The notes below the pieces were generated by a model, which did not search any database, was not told the origin of the DNA, and saw nothing but the letters and a program-made list of their open reading frames with translations. 64,000 nt of DNA from Actinomycetota bacterium. Lineage in GTDB: Bacteria > Actinomycetota > Acidimicrobiia > Acidimicrobiales > Ilumatobacteraceae. Every line of letters begins with the position of its first letter. Positions within the stretch are counted from its first letter, which is position 1. Shown here in pieces: positions 34,350 through 42,430 of the stretch. Where the stretch lies: NCBI GenBank assembly GCA_016700055.1, contig CP064997.1, forward strand, positions 2,666,001-2,730,000. Direction: 5' to 3'. The position numbers and the translations under genes were made by a program.

Positions 34350-35428
34350 CCGAGATCCTGCGTCCCCACGCCGAGCAGGAGCACGCCGCCGAGCTGGCCG
34401 TGCTCGCCGCCGCCGACGACAGGGTGCGTCCACCGGGGTGGAAGCTCTCGCCGTGGGCTGTCGTGCAGTACGTGCTCGGCGGCGAGCTGGCCGACGGCAC
34501 GGTGATCGTGCCGAAGTACGTCGGCAGCCGCCGACTGGTCGAGGTTTGCGTGGCCACATTGGCCACCGACCGCGCGCTGTTGCTGCTCGGCGTCCCCGGC
34601 ACCGCGAAGACCTGGCTCAGCGAGCACCTCGCGGCGGCGATCAGCGGTGACTCCACTCTGATCGTGCAGGGCACGGCGGGCACCCCGGAAGAGGCATTGC
34701 GCTACGGGTGGAACTACGCCCGCCTGATCGCCGAAGGCCCCAGTCCGCAGGCCATGGTGCCGAGCCCGGTGATGGTGGCGATGCAACGCGGTGCGATCGC
34801 GCGTGTCGAAGAGCTCACCCGCATGTCGCCCGAGGTGCAGGACGCGCTCGTCACCGTGCTGTCGGAGAAGGCGCTGCCCGTGCCCGAGCTGGGCAGCGAG
34901 GTGCAGGCCGTGGGTGGGTTCAACCTGATCGCCACAGCGAACGACCGCGACCGCGGGGTCAACGAGCTGTCCGGAGCCCTGCGCCGGCGATTCAACACCG
35001 TCGTGCTGCCGCTGCCGGCGACCGTCGAGGAAGAGGTCGGCATCGTCGCCGCTCGGGTGGACCAGCTCGGCGCCTCGCTCGGGCTGGCGCCGCCGGGCTC
35101 GGGCGCCGACGAGATCCGCCGTGTCGTCACCGTGCTGCGCGAGCTGCGCAACGGCGTCACCGAAGACGCCCGCACCGCGCTGAAGGTGCCGAGCGGCTCG
35201 TTGTCCACTGCCGAGGCGATCTCCGTGATCGTCGGCGGCCTCGCGCTGGCCGCCCACTTCGGCGACGGGACGCTCGGCGCGGCCGAGGTGGCCGGGGGTC
35301 TCGTCGGCACGGTGGTGAAGGATCCGATCCACGACGACGTGGCGTGGCGCGAGTACCTCGAGGTCGTCGTGCGCGAACGGCCGGGCTGGGGCGACCTCTA
35401 CGCCGCGTGCCGCGAGGCCAGCAGCTGA
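34346..35428 (+). CDS. MoxR-type AAA ATPase (cassette gene 3)
   Basis: A 360-residue AAA+ ATPase of the MoxR/RavA lineage. Walker A is GVPGTAKT (Lys88), Walker B-like RVEELTRM with acidic residues, a pore-type segment after LSEKALPVPELG, sensor 1 IATANDRDRG (Asn), and arginine finger LRRRFN. MoxR ATPases usually remodel or activate partner complexes together with VWA proteins, and a VWA gene is two genes downstream. Start overlaps the DUF5691 stop. Confidence 0.92.
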   Translation: MTEILRPHAEQEHAAELAVLAAADDRVRPPGWKLSPWAVVQYVLGGELADGTVIVPKYVGSRRLVEVCVATLATDRALLLLGVPGTAKTWLSEHLAAAISGDSTLIVQGTAGTPEEALRYGWNYARLIAEGPSPQAMVPSPVMVAMQRGAIARVEELTRMSPEVQDALVTVLSEKALPVPELGSEVQAVGGFNLIATANDRDRGVNELSGALRRRFNTVVLPLPATVEEEVGIVAARVDQLGASLGLAPPGSGADEIRRVVTVLRELRNGVTEDARTALKVPSGSLSTAEAISVIVGGLALAAHFGDGTLGAAEVAGGLVGTVVKDPIHDDVAWREYLEVVVRERPGWGDLYAACREASS

Positions 35429-35442
35429 CGCGGTCGGTCGAC

Positions 35443-37656
35443 ATGGCGCGCCGGCACGTGTTCGGGATCAGGCACCACGGCCCGGGGTCGGCGCGCTCGG
35501 TGCAGCGCGCGCTCGACTCGACACGTCCCGACGTGGTGCTCATCGAGCTTCCCGCCGACGCCGCGTCGGCGCTGGCGCTCGTCGCCCGTGACGACCTCGT
35601 GCCCCCGGTGGCCCTCCTTGCCCACGTCGTCGACCATCCCGAGCAGGCGGCGTTCTGGCCGCTCGCGTCGTTCAGCCCGGAGTGGGTCGCGGCCAGGTGG
35701 GCGCATGCGAACGGGGTCGCGGTGCGGGCCATCGACCTGCCCGCCGCGGCGACGCTTGCCCTCGATGCCGCCCCGCGCGACGAACCGACGCTGGCCGGGA
35801 TCGAGGAATCGACGCCGCCTCCCGCCGATCCGCTGCGCGTCCTCGCCGACGCCGCCGGCGAGGACGACCCCGAGCGATGGTGGGACGACGTCGTCGAGCA
35901 CCGCGGCGACGGCGAGCCGGCGTTCGACGCCGTCGGCGAGGCGATGGCGGCGGTGCGCGCAGGATGGGTGCCCGGTGGCGTCGACGCGCGCCGTGAGGCC
36001 CACATGCGCCGCAGCGTGCACCAGGCCGGGCGGGACGGGTTCCAGAACATCGCCGTCGTGTGCGGCGCCTGGCACGTCCCCGCTTTGGTGGAGCCGTGGC
36101 CCTCCGCGGGCCACGACGCCGCGCTGCTGCGCGGCTGCCCGAAGGTGAAGGTGTCGCTCACCTGGGTGCCGTGGACGCTGCGGCGCCTTGCTGCCGGCAC
36201 CGGATACAGCGCGGGCGTCGCGTCGCCGAAGTGGTACGCCCACGTGTTCGAGCACCCCGGTGCCGATGGTGTCGTCCACTGGTTCGCCGACGCCGCGCAC
36301 GCGCTGCGGGCCGAGGGCTACGACGCCTCACCCGACCATCTCGTCGCCGCGGCGCGCCTGTCCAACTCGCTCGCCGCATTGCGCTCCCGCCCGCGGGCCG
36401 GGCTGGCCGAGGTGCTCGACGCGGCGGGGGCGGTGCTCGGCGACGGCAAACCGGGGCCGCTGCAGCTTCTCCACGACCGCCTCGTCGTCGGTCGCTCGAT
36501 CGGGTCGGTGCCCGCCGACGTGCCGATGGTGCCGCTCGCCCGCGACCTAGCCACCTGGCAGCGGCGGTGCCGGCTCACCCCGCGTGCCGAGGTGCACGTC
36601 GTCGAGCTCGACCTGCGCACGCCGAACGGTTCGGCCCGCTCGCGCCTGCTGCATCGGCTCGACGCGCTGGAGCTCGGCTGGGGTGCGCTCACGTCGGGAC
36701 GCGGATCGAGCGGCACCTTCCGTGAGGCCTGGCGCCTGGCCTGGGAGCCGGAGTTGGCGGTGGTGCTGGTGGAACGGGCCGGGCTCGGCACCACGGTCGT
36801 TGCGGCAGCGAGCGCCAGGTTGGCAGAGCGGGCGCGGGGCACCTCGTCGCTCGCCGCGCTGGTCGGGCTGATCTCCACCGCGCTCGCCGCCGACCTGCGC
36901 GGCGCGGTGGTCGAGCTCGTCGATGAGCTCGCCCTGCGGGCCGCCCACGACCCCGCCGTCGTCGACCTGCTCGACGCGCTCACCCCGCTCGCCGAGGCCT
37001 CCCGCTACGGCGACGTCCGCGGCACCGAGGCCACTGCGCTCGGCAAGGTGGTCGACGGCCTCGTCGGCCGGGCGCTGGCCGGGCTCGAGACGGCGTGCGT
37101 CGCGCTCGCCGCCGACGAGGCGGGGGCGATGGCCGAACGCCTGGCCGCGGCCCAGTCGGCGCTCGCATTGGTCGATCACCCCGCCCGCCACCGCGCGTGG
37201 CCCGAGGTGCTCGCGCGGCTCGCCGCCCGCTCCGGGGTCGCGGCGGCGGTGCAGGGGCGGGCCGCTCGCTTGCTGCACGACTCGGGGCACTGGAGCTCGG
37301 AGTTGCTCGGCGCCCGCCTCGGGAGGGCGCTCTCGCCGGGGGTGCCTCCCGCCGAGGGGGCCGCGTTCGTCGAGGGCATGCTCTCGGGCAGCGGCGCGGT
37401 GCTCGTGCACGACGCGGAGCTGCTCGCGCTGATCGACAGATGGCTGTCCGAGCTGGGGCCCGACCCGTTCTTCGACGCGATGCCGCTGCTGCGACGCACG
37501 TTCGGCGCGTTCGCCTCCGCGGAGCGGCGCCAGCTCGGCGAGCTCGTCGCTCGGCGGGCGCGGCGCCCCCACCCGAGCAGCTTCGGCGAGCTCGACGCCG
37601 AGCGGGCGGCGGCGGCGATGGCCACGGTCAGGGCGATGCTGGGGGTGGCGAGATGA
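35443..37656 (+). CDS. DUF5682 family protein with TIKI/TraB-like GxxH motifs (cassette gene 4)
   Basis: A 737-residue protein assigned to DUF5682. The N-terminal 220 residues look like the TIKI/TraB/ChaN superfamily: GIRHHGPGS at residues 8-16, the strand PDVVLIELPAD, and a second GxxH, CGAWHVPAL (His211). In that superfamily the two GxxH motifs hold the metal or catalytic site. The remaining 500 residues are helical and Ala/Leu-rich without a named domain. It starts 14 bp after the MoxR stop; its stop overlaps the VWA gene by 4 bp. Confidence 0.8.
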   Translation: MARRHVFGIRHHGPGSARSVQRALDSTRPDVVLIELPADAASALALVARDDLVPPVALLAHVVDHPEQAAFWPLASFSPEWVAARWAHANGVAVRAIDLPAAATLALDAAPRDEPTLAGIEESTPPPADPLRVLADAAGEDDPERWWDDVVEHRGDGEPAFDAVGEAMAAVRAGWVPGGVDARREAHMRRSVHQAGRDGFQNIAVVCGAWHVPALVEPWPSAGHDAALLRGCPKVKVSLTWVPWTLRRLAAGTGYSAGVASPKWYAHVFEHPGADGVVHWFADAAHALRAEGYDASPDHLVAAARLSNSLAALRSRPRAGLAEVLDAAGAVLGDGKPGPLQLLHDRLVVGRSIGSVPADVPMVPLARDLATWQRRCRLTPRAEVHVVELDLRTPNGSARSRLLHRLDALELGWGALTSGRGSSGTFREAWRLAWEPELAVVLVERAGLGTTVVAAASARLAERARGTSSLAALVGLISTALAADLRGAVVELVDELALRAAHDPAVVDLLDALTPLAEASRYGDVRGTEATALGKVVDGLVGRALAGLETACVALAADEAGAMAERLAAAQSALALVDHPARHRAWPEVLARLAARSGVAAAVQGRAARLLHDSGHWSSELLGARLGRALSPGVPPAEGAAFVEGMLSGSGAVLVHDAELLALIDRWLSELGPDPFFDAMPLLRRTFGAFASAERRQLGELVARRARRPHPSSFGELDAERAAAAMATVRAMLGVAR

Positions 37657-38900
37657 GCCCTGGACCGGCGGCGGTGGCGGCAGGGTCCGCACCGGGCGCG
37701 AACCGCGTGTCGGAGCCCGAGCGCCTGCGCCGTTGGCGGCTGGTGCTCGGCGGCGGCGACGACGGCACCGGTGCCGAGCTTCACGGCGACGACACCCGCA
37801 TCGACGCCGCACTCGCGGCGGTGTACGACAACAACCCCACCGGGTCCGGCACCGAACGCGGACGGCGGCGCTCGGCCGGCCTCGGCGCCTCGTCACCGGC
37901 GGTCGCCAGGTGGTTGGGCGACATCCGCCGCTACTTCCCGACGCGTGTCGTCCAGGTGCTCCAGCGCGACGCCGTCGAGCGGCTCGGGTTGCAGCGGCTG
38001 CTGCTCGAGCCCGAACTGCTCGACGCGGTCGAGCCCGACGTGCACCTGGTGGCGATGATCGTCGAGCTGAACCGGCTGCTGCCCGACGCCTCGCGGGCGA
38101 CGGCGCGCCGCGTCGTGCGCCAGGTCGTCGAGCAGCTCGAACGGCGGCTCGCCGATCGCACCCGGGCGGCGGTGCGCGGCGCGGTCGCGCGTTCGGCACG
38201 AACCCGGCGCCCGCTACCGGCCGACGTCGACTGGGACCGCACCATCTTGGCCAACCTGCGCCACTGGCTGCCCGAGCAGCGCACGGTCGTGCCCGAGCGG
38301 GTGATCGGCGCCACCCGCCGGCGGCGCAGCATGGCCCGCGACGTGATCATCGCGATCGACCAGAGCGGTTCGATGGCCGACAGTGTCGTCTACGCGGCGC
38401 TGTTCGGCTCGGTGCTGGCGTCGGTGCCGGCTGTGCGCACCACGTTGCTCGCGTTTGACACCGCGGTCGTCGACCTGACCCCGGTGGCGGCCGACCCCGT
38501 CGACGTCTTGTTCGGCGTGCAACTCGGCGGCGGCACCGACATCGGCGCCGCGCTCGCCGTGTGCCGGAGCGCCATCACCCGGCCCGCCGACACCGTCGTC
38601 GTGATCGTCTCCGACCTGTTCGACGGCGGCTCCCGCGACGAACTGCTGCTCCGCGTGGCCGAACTGCGCCGCATCGGGGTGACGATCGTGGTCCTGCTCG
38701 CCCTGTCCGACGAGGGTGTACCCGCGTACGACCACTCCCTGGCGGCAGCACTGGCCGGCTTCGGCGTCGTCGCGTTCGGCTGCTCACCGGACGTCTTTCC
38801 CGACATGCTGGCGGCCGCGCTCGACCGCCACGGACAGCCCGACCGGCTCGGCCGCTGGGCGGCCGAGCACGGCATCGTCACCGCCGCGCCGACGCCCTAG
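37653..38900 (+). CDS. VWA domain protein, CoxE-like (cassette gene 5)
   Basis: A 415-residue protein with a helical N-terminal half and a C-terminal von Willebrand A domain holding a full metal-ion site: DQSGSM (Asp236, Ser238, Ser240), GGGTDIG (Thr295) and VSDLFDGG (Asp321). No membrane segment. VWA proteins of this type act with MoxR ATPases in activation or metal insertion of target complexes. ATG overlaps the DUF5682 stop by 4 bp. Last gene of the cassette; a 122-bp gap follows. Confidence 0.9.
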   Translation: MSPGPAAVAAGSAPGANRVSEPERLRRWRLVLGGGDDGTGAELHGDDTRIDAALAAVYDNNPTGSGTERGRRRSAGLGASSPAVARWLGDIRRYFPTRVVQVLQRDAVERLGLQRLLLEPELLDAVEPDVHLVAMIVELNRLLPDASRATARRVVRQVVEQLERRLADRTRAAVRGAVARSARTRRPLPADVDWDRTILANLRHWLPEQRTVVPERVIGATRRRRSMARDVIIAIDQSGSMADSVVYAALFGSVLASVPAVRTTLLAFDTAVVDLTPVAADPVDVLFGVQLGGGTDIGAALAVCRSAITRPADTVVVIVSDLFDGGSRDELLLRVAELRRIGVTIVVLLALSDEGVPAYDHSLAAALAGFGVVAFGCSPDVFPDMLAAALDRHGQPDRLGRWAAEHGIVTAAPTP

Positions 38901-39022
38901 GCCCGCGCGTACTCGACAGCCGACCCCCGCGGCGCGAAATACGCAGGTCGACCGATGTGGCCCGGTACCTCAGAGGCGCATCATCGATGGTGCACGAGAA
39001 GAGACCAGGCCGGAGGCCCGAA

Positions 39023-39145
39023 ATGCTCCCCACCCACGTCATGATCGACATCGCCAACGAACGCAGCGCCACCCGTCAGCGCGAGGCCACGCTGTTCCGG
39101 TTCCGCTCCCGGCGAGGCCGCGACGCCGTCTCCCCGGGTGGGTAG
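39023..39145 (+). CDS. Small ORF, 40 residues, ahead of the LuxR-type regulator
   Basis: Starts MLPTHVMIDIANERSATRQR and is basic at the C-terminus (FRFRSRRGRD), predicted mostly helical. Support for translation: a consensus GGAGG (39012-39016) lies 6 nt before the ATG, one of the best ribosome binding sites in the window. A longer start at 38987 lacks such a site. Its TAG stop is also the first half of the TAGCCT hexamer of the next gene. Function unknown; could be a leader or regulatory peptide. Confidence 0.55.
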   Translation: MLPTHVMIDIANERSATRQREATLFRFRSRRGRDAVSPGG

Positions 39146-39148
39146 CCT
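39143..39148 (+). promoter_or_regulatory. -10 element TAGCCT built on the small ORF stop codon
   Basis: TAGCCT ends 7 nt before an in-frame GTG at 39156 of the LuxR-type gene, which favours that start over ATGs at 39177 and 39189. Confidence 0.45.
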
Positions 39149-39155
39149 CGCCAGA

Positions 39156-41867
39156 GTGCTGAGCGGCCGCGTCGGGATGAGCCCGGTGATGGTCGGGCGA
39201 GCCGGGGTGCTTGCCCGCCTGACCGGGCTGGTTGCCGCGGCAGAGGTGGGCGCCGGCGACCAGCCGGCGGTGGCGCTCATCTCCGGTGAGGCCGGGCTCG
39301 GCAAGACGCGACTCGTACGTGAGCTGGCCACTGCGGTGGGCGATGGGGTGCGCGTGCTCACCGTGCAGGCCCAGCCGGGTTCGATCGGGCGCGCCGGGGA
39401 GGTGATCGCCCAGCTCGCCCCGCCCGGTGCCAGCGATGCCGCGGAGGCGGCGTTGGCGGCGGTCGGTGCCGCGGCGGCGCTCGGCCCGACTGTCCTCGTC
39501 GTCGAGGACCTGCACTGGGCCGACATCGACAGCGTGAACGCGCTCGACCGGATTGCGCAGCAGCCGTGGTCGAGCCTGGTGATCGTCGGCACCTACCGCC
39601 CCGGCGACCTGTTCAGGGGCTCGCCCGGAGGCGACCTGGTGCTGCGCCTGGAGCGCCGTCACGCCGTCGAACAGATCCGCCTCGAACACCTCGACCGCTC
39701 CGAGGTGGGAGCGCTGCTCGCGGCGATCGACGGTGGCATCCCCTCGTCCGGCGCGGTCGAGGCGGTGCATCGGCGCAGCGGCGGCAACCCGTTCGTCGTC
39801 GAGGAGCTGATCCGCTGCTGCGGGCCGACGGCGTGCACCGACGACGTGCTCAGCGCGCAGCTCCCGTGGTCGCTGCAAGACGCCGTCCAACAACAGCTCG
39901 GCTCGTTCACACCGGGGGAGCGCCGCCTTGCCGAGGCGATGGCCGTCTACGGCCGCCCGGCACCGTTCGCGGTGCTCGTCGACGTCGCCGACGTCGACGA
40001 GGGCGCACTTTCCGGCGAGTTGCAGGCGCTCACCCGGCGCGGCGTCGTCGTCGAGGAGAGCGACGACAAGTTCTGGCTCACCCATGCGCTCGTCGCCGAT
40101 GCCGTCGACCGCCAGCTCATCGGGCGCGAACGCCGTCGGTTGCACCAGCGGTGCTTCGAGGCGGAGCGCCGGTTGGCCGAGCCCGACCACGCCGCGCTGG
40201 CGCACCACGCGCTCGGCGCCGGACGCTTCGACGAGGTGCCCGCCATCGCCCGCGAGGGCGCGCCGCGCTACCTGGCGCGGGGCGCGAGCTTCCAGGCGCT
40301 GCGTCTTGCCGGCGCGGCGCTGGCCGAGACGCCCGACGACCCGCTGCTGCTCGGCGTGGCCACCGAAGCCGCATGGCGGCTTGACTTTCGCGACGAGGCG
40401 CAAGAGCACGGTCGCCGATGGGCCGCGGTGGCCACGGGGATGGCGCGCGTCGACGCCCTGCGGTTCCTCGCCCGAGCAGAGCTCGAGCTCGACCACGACG
40501 TCGAATCGCGCGAGGCCCTCGACGAACTGGTCGAGCTGGCCGAGAGCGAAGGCGATCCGCTGCGCCGGGCCAGGGCCGAGGCATCGGTGGCGCAGATCCT
40601 GATGCTCTCGTACAGGGCCGAGGAAGCGATCTCGTGGGCGGATCGGGCCCTTGCCGACGCCGAGCGATGCGGCGACGCGCTGACCGCGGCACAGGCGATG
40701 GTGGAGCGCGGCAGCGCGCTGATCGACGCCGCGCCGCGAGACGAAGCGAAGGCCGCTCTGCTCGCCGCCGCCGACGCCGCCCGCGAGGTGGACGACTCGG
40801 TGCTGCTGGCGCGCGTGCTGAACAACCTCGCCGAGTTGGTCGCGCCCAACACCGAGGAACGGCGCGCGTTCCGCCGCGAGATGCGCGCCGCGGTGGCAAG
40901 GGCCGGCTTCGACAAGCTGGGCGAGCCGGTTGCCCGGCTGTGGGACACCCAAGCGGCGTTCTGGGAGGGCGACCTGCCTGCATACCGGCGTTCCTTCGAC
41001 GAAGGGATGCAGTGGTGGGCGGGCCGCCAGCAAAAGTTCGCAGCGACGGCACGCATCGACCTCGCGTTGGAGGAGGGACGCCTCGACGACGCGCGCGCGT
41101 CGCTCGCCGAAGGTATCGCTCGCCACCTGCCGGGCAGTTCCAGCGAGCGTCTGCGCCAACAGCTCGTGCTTGCCGCTCTCCGCGGTGACCGGGATGGTGC
41201 CGAGTCGGCGTTCGCGGATCTCGTCGACTCGCCCACCCTTCCCGACACGGTGTTCGTGCCCACGTTCGGCCTCGGTGTGGTCGAGGCCGCGCTGGCCGCC
41301 GGCATCGACACCGCGCGCATCCGGCGCGAGCTGCTCGACGGGTTCTTCCGCGACCACCCCTCGGTGGCGCTCCTGCGCGCTCATGCCGACGGTCTGCTGC
41401 TGCTCGCCGACGGTGAGCACGCGCGGGCGGTGCAAGCCCTCACGAGCGTGCTCGACGAACCCGACCTGCATCTCGCGCGCCCGCTCGCCGGCTCGTTGCG
41501 CACCGCGCTGGCCCAGGCCCACCTGGCCCTCGGTGACCGGGCCGGGGCACTCGCCGCCGCGCAGGAGGCGGAGCAGGACCTCGCCCGGTGGCCCGGGTGG
41601 CGCCGTGACCGCGCCCAGGCGCTGTTGCGTCGCGTGCAGGGTGCCAGCGCTCGCGGCGACGGCGAGCTGACGCCGCGTGAGCGTGAGGTAGCGGCGTTGA
41701 TCGCCGAGGGTCTGACGAACGGCCAGCTCGCCGACCGGCTGTTCATCTCGCCGAAGACCGCCGCCGTGCACGTGTCGAACATCCTCGCCAAGCTCGGCCT
41801 CTCCGGTCGGGCCGAGGTGGCGGCATGGACGGTGCGCCACGGCGTCGCGCTCGAACCGAGCAGCTGA
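39156..41867 (+). CDS. LuxR family transcriptional regulator with AAA ATPase domain (LAL-like)
   Basis: A 903-residue regulator. The N-terminal STAND-type ATPase has Walker A ISGEAGLGKTRLVREL and Walker B TVLVVEDLHWADIDS; the middle (about 350-830) is a long helical, TPR-like array; the C-terminal 65 residues are a LuxR helix-turn-helix (ELTPREREVAALIAEGLTNG, FISPKTAAVHVSNIL). Large regulators of this type sense a ligand and switch on nearby or distant operons; target unknown. The preceding small ORF and five-gene cassette are candidates by position only. Confidence 0.9.
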   Translation: MLSGRVGMSPVMVGRAGVLARLTGLVAAAEVGAGDQPAVALISGEAGLGKTRLVRELATAVGDGVRVLTVQAQPGSIGRAGEVIAQLAPPGASDAAEAALAAVGAAAALGPTVLVVEDLHWADIDSVNALDRIAQQPWSSLVIVGTYRPGDLFRGSPGGDLVLRLERRHAVEQIRLEHLDRSEVGALLAAIDGGIPSSGAVEAVHRRSGGNPFVVEELIRCCGPTACTDDVLSAQLPWSLQDAVQQQLGSFTPGERRLAEAMAVYGRPAPFAVLVDVADVDEGALSGELQALTRRGVVVEESDDKFWLTHALVADAVDRQLIGRERRRLHQRCFEAERRLAEPDHAALAHHALGAGRFDEVPAIAREGAPRYLARGASFQALRLAGAALAETPDDPLLLGVATEAAWRLDFRDEAQEHGRRWAAVATGMARVDALRFLARAELELDHDVESREALDELVELAESEGDPLRRARAEASVAQILMLSYRAEEAISWADRALADAERCGDALTAAQAMVERGSALIDAAPRDEAKAALLAAADAAREVDDSVLLARVLNNLAELVAPNTEERRAFRREMRAAVARAGFDKLGEPVARLWDTQAAFWEGDLPAYRRSFDEGMQWWAGRQQKFAATARIDLALEEGRLDDARASLAEGIARHLPGSSSERLRQQLVLAALRGDRDGAESAFADLVDSPTLPDTVFVPTFGLGVVEAALAAGIDTARIRRELLDGFFRDHPSVALLRAHADGLLLLADGEHARAVQALTSVLDEPDLHLARPLAGSLRTALAQAHLALGDRAGALAAAQEAEQDLARWPGWRRDRAQALLRRVQGASARGDGELTPREREVAALIAEGLTNGQLADRLFISPKTAAVHVSNILAKLGLSGRAEVAAWTVRHGVALEPSS

Positions 41868-41896
41868 TGGCGTGGGTCGTGGCGCGGCTGGCGGAC

Positions 41897-41902
41897 TAGC
41901 TT
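41897..41902 (+). promoter_or_regulatory. -10 element TAGCTT, leaderless type
   Basis: TAGCTT ends 8 nt before the ATG at 41911. Confidence 0.45.
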
Positions 41903-41910
41903 CGGCATCC

Positions 41911-42366
41911 ATGGGCCAACCCGTCGCCGTCGTCGAGAAGCAGACCAGCCGCCCAGGGGTGGTGTTGTTCGAGCTCAACCGCTCGCTCACCGGCATGGGA
42001 CACGATTCGTTCGCCTCGCCCGCCGACGCGGCCGGCACCACGCCGTCTGCAGAGCTGGCCCGCCGGATGTTCGCCACCGGGCAGGTGGCGGGCATGCACG
42101 TGCACGGCAACATCGTCACCGTCGCTCTCGCCGGTGGTGCGGACTCCGCGGGCCTCTTGGAGGTCGCCCGTGATCTCTACCAGTACTGGCAGCCGGGCAT
42201 GGTCCCCCCCGCGTTCGAGGACCTGGCCCCCGCCGAGGAGGCACCGGCGGCAGGCAAACCGGTCGCGGTCGACGATGCCGGGCTGTCCGAGGCCGCCAAG
42301 CGGGTGCCGGCGCACCTGCTGGAGCGCAGCCGTCTCGCGCGAGAGCGCGCGAAGGCGAAGGGCTGA
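41911..42366 (+). CDS. Conserved protein with an Nfu N-terminal-like domain
   Basis: A 151-residue protein. Residues 8-90 resemble the N-terminal domain of Nfu/NifU scaffold proteins: PGVVLFELNRSLTGMG, a SPADAAG stretch, ELARRMFATGQVAGMHVHG, then NIVTVAL, in the same strand-helix-strand order. The cysteine-bearing Nfu C-terminal domain is missing, replaced by a charged tail (HLLERSRLARERAKAKG). So it is probably not an Fe-S scaffold itself. The match is by eye and moderate. Confidence 0.65.
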   Translation: MGQPVAVVEKQTSRPGVVLFELNRSLTGMGHDSFASPADAAGTTPSAELARRMFATGQVAGMHVHGNIVTVALAGGADSAGLLEVARDLYQYWQPGMVPPAFEDLAPAEEAPAAGKPVAVDDAGLSEAAKRVPAHLLERSRLARERAKAKG

Positions 42367-42402
42367 AGACGTCGGGTCGAAGGCAAGGTTGGCTGTAGAT
42401 CT

Positions 42403-42418
42403 GCGAACACCCGTTCGC
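42403..42418 (+). promoter_or_regulatory. LexA (SOS) box of imuA
   Basis: GCGAAC-ACCC-GTTCGC, a perfect 6-bp palindrome matching the actinobacterial cGAACnnnnGTTCg box. It abuts the -10 TAATGT. Confidence 0.85.
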
Positions 42419-42424
42419 TAATGT
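42419..42424 (+). promoter_or_regulatory. -10 element TAATGT of imuA
   Basis: Directly follows the LexA box and ends 6 nt before the imuA ATG at 42431, so LexA binding would cover the -35 region of a leaderless promoter. Confidence 0.6.
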
Positions 42425-42430
42425 AGGGGC

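Noticed and set aside
34708..35442. Extended open frame before the DUF5682 gene
   Set aside because: It runs antiphase through the MoxR ATPase gene; the ATG at 35443 begins the conserved region.
32101..38900. Calling the five-gene cassette a phage-defence system
   Set aside because: No nuclease, toxin or known defence domain is visible and no defence genes flank it; only the composition is unusual.
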